DNA of 48,566 nt from a virus: positions 1-48,566 of the IMG/VR virus record IMGVR_UViG_3300014496_000004; one strand, given 5' to 3'. Each line of letters starts with the position of its first letter. Within the stretch, counting starts at the first letter, position 1. The notes under the pieces were generated by a model. That model made no database searches and was not told where the DNA came from. It was given only the letters and a program-made list of their open reading frames with translations. Both the position numbers and the translations under genes were made by a program. This document shows, one piece after another, positions 45,966-48,566 of this stretch.

Positions 45966-48566
45966 ATGGAAACGAAAGGACAGCAAGTCACCGAAAAGTT
46001 ATTGGAGAATATCGGTGATGCAACTACGAATATCAATCTCAAAAAGGGGCTACAGCAATACTACACGCCTCAAAGGTTCGCTGAGTTCTTATGCAAAGTG
46101 TTCGCAGGTCACGACTCGGAACATCTCAGCATCCTCGACATCACTTGCGGCGCAGGTTCGCTCTTACTCCCGTTCACAAGTCGCAATGTCACGAATCGAA
46201 CTTGGAACGGCAAGGAATATGAGACGGAAGAGATGCCAGCGCACGAGGTCTATGGTGTGGAGCTGGACAAGGAAAATATTCCAGGGAAAGAAGTCCCTGG
46301 CAACTTTCTACATGCAGACTTCACTCAGTTCTACAAATACCTCAAAGCGGTTCAATTTGAAGCGGACATATTCGCACTCAATCCGCCGTTCGGATTAAGT
46401 TGGGACGTTTCGGAGGATGTTCCGAAGAACTCAGTCGAAGCAACGATGGCAATGGCTTATGAACTCAGTCACCAATATAGCGGTGGCTATATCATCATGT
46501 CAGCCAGGAATGCAGAGATCATAACGGAAAGCCATCCCGAGTTACTTGAGAAGGTCTTCTTTCGACTCAACGTCAAGGGACTTTTCAAACCGTTCTCAGA
46601 TGTCGATAGTGTAGTCCTCTTCTTTGGAAAAAGCTGCCGACACTATCGCGACAGAGTTTTTGATATCGACTTTCAAACGGCCAAGGATAGCGAATACGAC
46701 GCGATCATAAAAGATATTTCCCATGTCACATACTACGACGTTTCAGTCACTAGTCGTTCGTCATTAGCTGAACGTCGTCAAAACAGACAACTTTGGCTGG
46801 CTGCTGTTGACCGATACAAACAGGACAAGGGAGCGCGTAAACAGAAGTTCTCCGTCGAGTTAAGAGGCGGAAAGCTGCGGTGTGCTTTCACGCTCTATGA
46901 GGAATTTACACTCGCCAAGCAGTTGAAGGGCGACGAAATATCTGTGTTCCGGCAGATGAATGGAGTAGCGCCGACGTATTTCAGTTTCAACTCCATCGCT
47001 CGACGAACGCTCATGCTTCTGTTGGCCAAAGGCATGACAATTCAACCTGCGGCGAAAGCGGCAATCGACAAGGGACTCCAAGACTCTGCGTTTCTCAATG
47101 CGCCATTCTACGACCTCAAGCCTCAGCAGCGATTGGGATGGTTAAACGATCTTACTCAAATCAAATGCGTAAAGGGCGGCGACTGGCGCGGCATTACCTA
47201 CGTCCAGGATACGATGTATGAGATATGGACAACGAGTAAGGTTTTGAGCACCTACTACGGCAAAGAAGACAAGGAGGGAGAGTTTCAGAAGCAGCAGCGA
47301 GTTCTCCATGTTACGATCGGACCGGCTGAATTCGATGAATCGCCGGATGACATTGCATTCTTGATTAAACACTTCGACGTACCGAATCCGTCAAACGTGC
47401 GAGACTTGAAACCGGAACTTTATGCGGTCATCCGCAAGATTATTGAGTCATCCGTGTTCAAGGACTTCACTTTGACAGAATTCCAAGTCGAAGACCTTTC
47501 TCGTGCCTGCATGAAGGATGCTTTCGTCCTGGCCTGGGAACAAGGTACCGGGAAGACGCGCGGCATAACGGTTTGGGGTGTGGTTAAAGCGATTCTAGAA
47601 GACACCGAACTGACTACCGACATCGTGGCCGGAAAAGAAGTCACCTTGGCTCACGTCATCAAGAAGATCAGGAAACGCTTCCTTATCGTGATGCCGAAAA
47701 ACATCATGGGACAGTGGCAGAAGTTCCTGACCGATATGGGAATTCACGCCACAGTCCTCAGCGATATCATTCAAGCGAATAAGTTGCGACGGATACACGC
47801 AAGCGAACTCGAATTCTACGCGACTGATTACGGAATTATTAAGTCGAGCAGAAGATTCCCGAATCAGTCACCATGCGAAACGGAAAGGGTGTCAGAGTTC
47901 TACCTCGACCACTACCTTAAACTTGAATCAAGTGAGACGTTTTGGGAGAAGAAGAATCACACTCAGACCGAACAATGGAGAAATTACCTCGACATACGAC
48001 GTATGCAACTCTTCCCATCGTCCTGCAAAGAGTTCTGCCCGAAATGCAAAACCGTAAAGGGCGAGGGATGGAACGGGTACGCTTGCAAGAAGTGCTCCAC
48101 GAATACTTACGGGAAGCGATTCAAGGGCATGGCCTATGTTCTTAAGCATGTCTTTGACATCATTGCCCTGGATGAATCGGAACGAATCAAGAACAAAGAT
48201 ACATTGGTCGGCAGAGCGATTCTTGGAATGAGGGCAAAGTATAAATGCTGTTCATCCGGGACACCGATTAAGGCATATATTCGAGATATGTATTCGGTAA
48301 TGCACTGGGTTCTCGGCAACGCATCGCCGCGATTCCCCTACGATTACGCTAATGGAGGTATGGACAAGTTCTTAACCGACTACGGCGTTTGGGAAACTCG
48401 GATGGAGGACCGTAGGAAAGGACTCGCGAAATCCTCTCCGAAGCTCTTACCGGAGATCAGCAACTTAGCTCTTTGGTGGAAGCTATTCTTTCCGGCAGCG
48501 ATTCGTCGTCGCCAGGAAGAGATCGACGAGGAATTCGTGAATATCAAATTCCACTATACGGCCGTA
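45966..48566 (+). CDS. N6-adenine methyltransferase / SF2 helicase fusion, cut by window end
   Basis: An open frame of 867 codons with no stop, running off the right edge. The ATG at 45966 follows AAGGAAAC. Residues about 25-260 are a gamma-type methyltransferase: LDITCGAGSL (57-66, motif I) and NPPF (139-142, motif IV). A 250-residue middle region follows. The helicase part shows Walker A QGTGKT (526-531), motif Ia IVMPKNIMGQW, a zinc ribbon CPKC...CKKC (from 691), motif II DESE (736-739) and motif III SSGTP (763-767). SNF2-like motifs V and VI would lie beyond the window. The architecture recalls DarB-like antirestriction and DISARM/type ISP proteins; which one it is cannot be decided here. 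Confidence 0.85.
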   Translation, partial: METKGQQVTEKLLENIGDATTNINLKKGLQQYYTPQRFAEFLCKVFAGHDSEHLSILDITCGAGSLLLPFTSRNVTNRTWNGKEYETEEMPAHEVYGVELDKENIPGKEVPGNFLHADFTQFYKYLKAVQFEADIFALNPPFGLSWDVSEDVPKNSVEATMAMAYELSHQYSGGYIIMSARNAEIITESHPELLEKVFFRLNVKGLFKPFSDVDSVVLFFGKSCRHYRDRVFDIDFQTAKDSEYDAIIKDISHVTYYDVSVTSRSSLAERRQNRQLWLAAVDRYKQDKGARKQKFSVELRGGKLRCAFTLYEEFTLAKQLKGDEISVFRQMNGVAPTYFSFNSIARRTLMLLLAKGMTIQPAAKAAIDKGLQDSAFLNAPFYDLKPQQRLGWLNDLTQIKCVKGGDWRGITYVQDTMYEIWTTSKVLSTYYGKEDKEGEFQKQQRVLHVTIGPAEFDESPDDIAFLIKHFDVPNPSNVRDLKPELYAVIRKIIESSVFKDFTLTEFQVEDLSRACMKDAFVLAWEQGTGKTRGITVWGVVKAILEDTELTTDIVAGKEVTLAHVIKKIRKRFLIVMPKNIMGQWQKFLTDMGIHATVLSDIIQANKLRRIHASELEFYATDYGIIKSSRRFPNQSPCETERVSEFYLDHYLKLESSETFWEKKNHTQTEQWRNYLDIRRMQLFPSSCKEFCPKCKTVKGEGWNGYACKKCSTNTYGKRFKGMAYVLKHVFDIIALDESERIKNKDTLVGRAILGMRAKYKCCSSGTPIKAYIRDMYSVMHWVLGNASPRFPYDYANGGMDKFLTDYGVWETRMEDRRKGLAKSSPKLLPEISNLALWWKLFFPAAIRRRQEEIDEEFVNIKFHYTAV

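Overview
The window is most of the genome of a temperate, siphovirus-like dsDNA phage, either an integrated prophage or a closely related mobile element. It begins about 85 bases before a truncated tRNA-Lys-like sequence that probably marks the attachment site. It ends inside a very large gene that is still open at the last base. The host cannot be named from the sequence. Four of the five promoters found have a consensus-like -35 (TTGACA or TTGACT), a 17-base spacer and a TATATT -10, and the fifth is the mirror image of one of them. Ribosome binding sites are AAGGA/GGAG-like and some genes start with GTG or TTG. This argues for a bacterium with an ordinary sigma-70 type system and against the Bacteroidales-type promoter. 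A secreted lytic transglycosylase is compatible with a Gram-negative host.

Layout. (1) 86-2297 is the integration and lysogeny region: attachment-like sequence, bidirectional terminator, tyrosine integrase, two helix-turn-helix repressor-like genes, and a switch region in which two promoters face each other with exact mirror symmetry. (2) 2297-8551 is the early/replication region: excisionase-like protein, RecB/Cas4-type nuclease, SSB-like protein with an SSB acidic tip, DnaD/O-like replication protein, DnaB-type helicase and a VRR-NUC-type nuclease. (3) 8508-30379 is one long late operon. It holds terminase, portal, scaffold, decoration protein and E-type capsid, then connector genes and two tandem tail-tube paralogues. 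A tail-assembly chaperone with a -1 frame extension follows, then a membrane protein, a metallophosphoesterase, a lytic transglycosylase and a fused nucleotide-metabolism protein. A third tail-tube-like protein, the tape measure, tail tip proteins and fibres complete it. (4) 30586-36509 is a further rightward operon from a promoter that shares 18 bases with the early switch promoter. It contains a membrane-anchored protein, an HNH protein, an orphan DNA methyltransferase, a degenerate tyrosine-recombinase-like protein and a run of small overlapping genes. (5) 36526-37915 is a two-gene cargo module with different codon habits, holding a DUF6932-type nucleotidyltransferase-like protein and an unknown partner, closed by terminators. 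(6) 37916-38919 is non-coding and rich in palindromes. (7) 38920-39681 is a monocistronic gene with its own strong promoter and terminator. (8) 40010-48566 is a second rightward operon of small genes, with RadC and zinc-ribbon proteins, ending in a giant adenine-methyltransferase/SF2-helicase fusion.

The features I consider most worth a second look are a family of nine stem-loops of the form CGCGCA-N4-TGCGCG together with a second family TTGCGG-N4-CCGCAA, often placed between a stop codon and the next start; the mirror-image switch promoters; the fusion gene at the right end; the DUF6932 cargo pair; a recombinase fold that has lost its nucleophile; and three tail-tube-like proteins in one tail operon. 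Functional names rest on motifs read by eye; no database search was possible.
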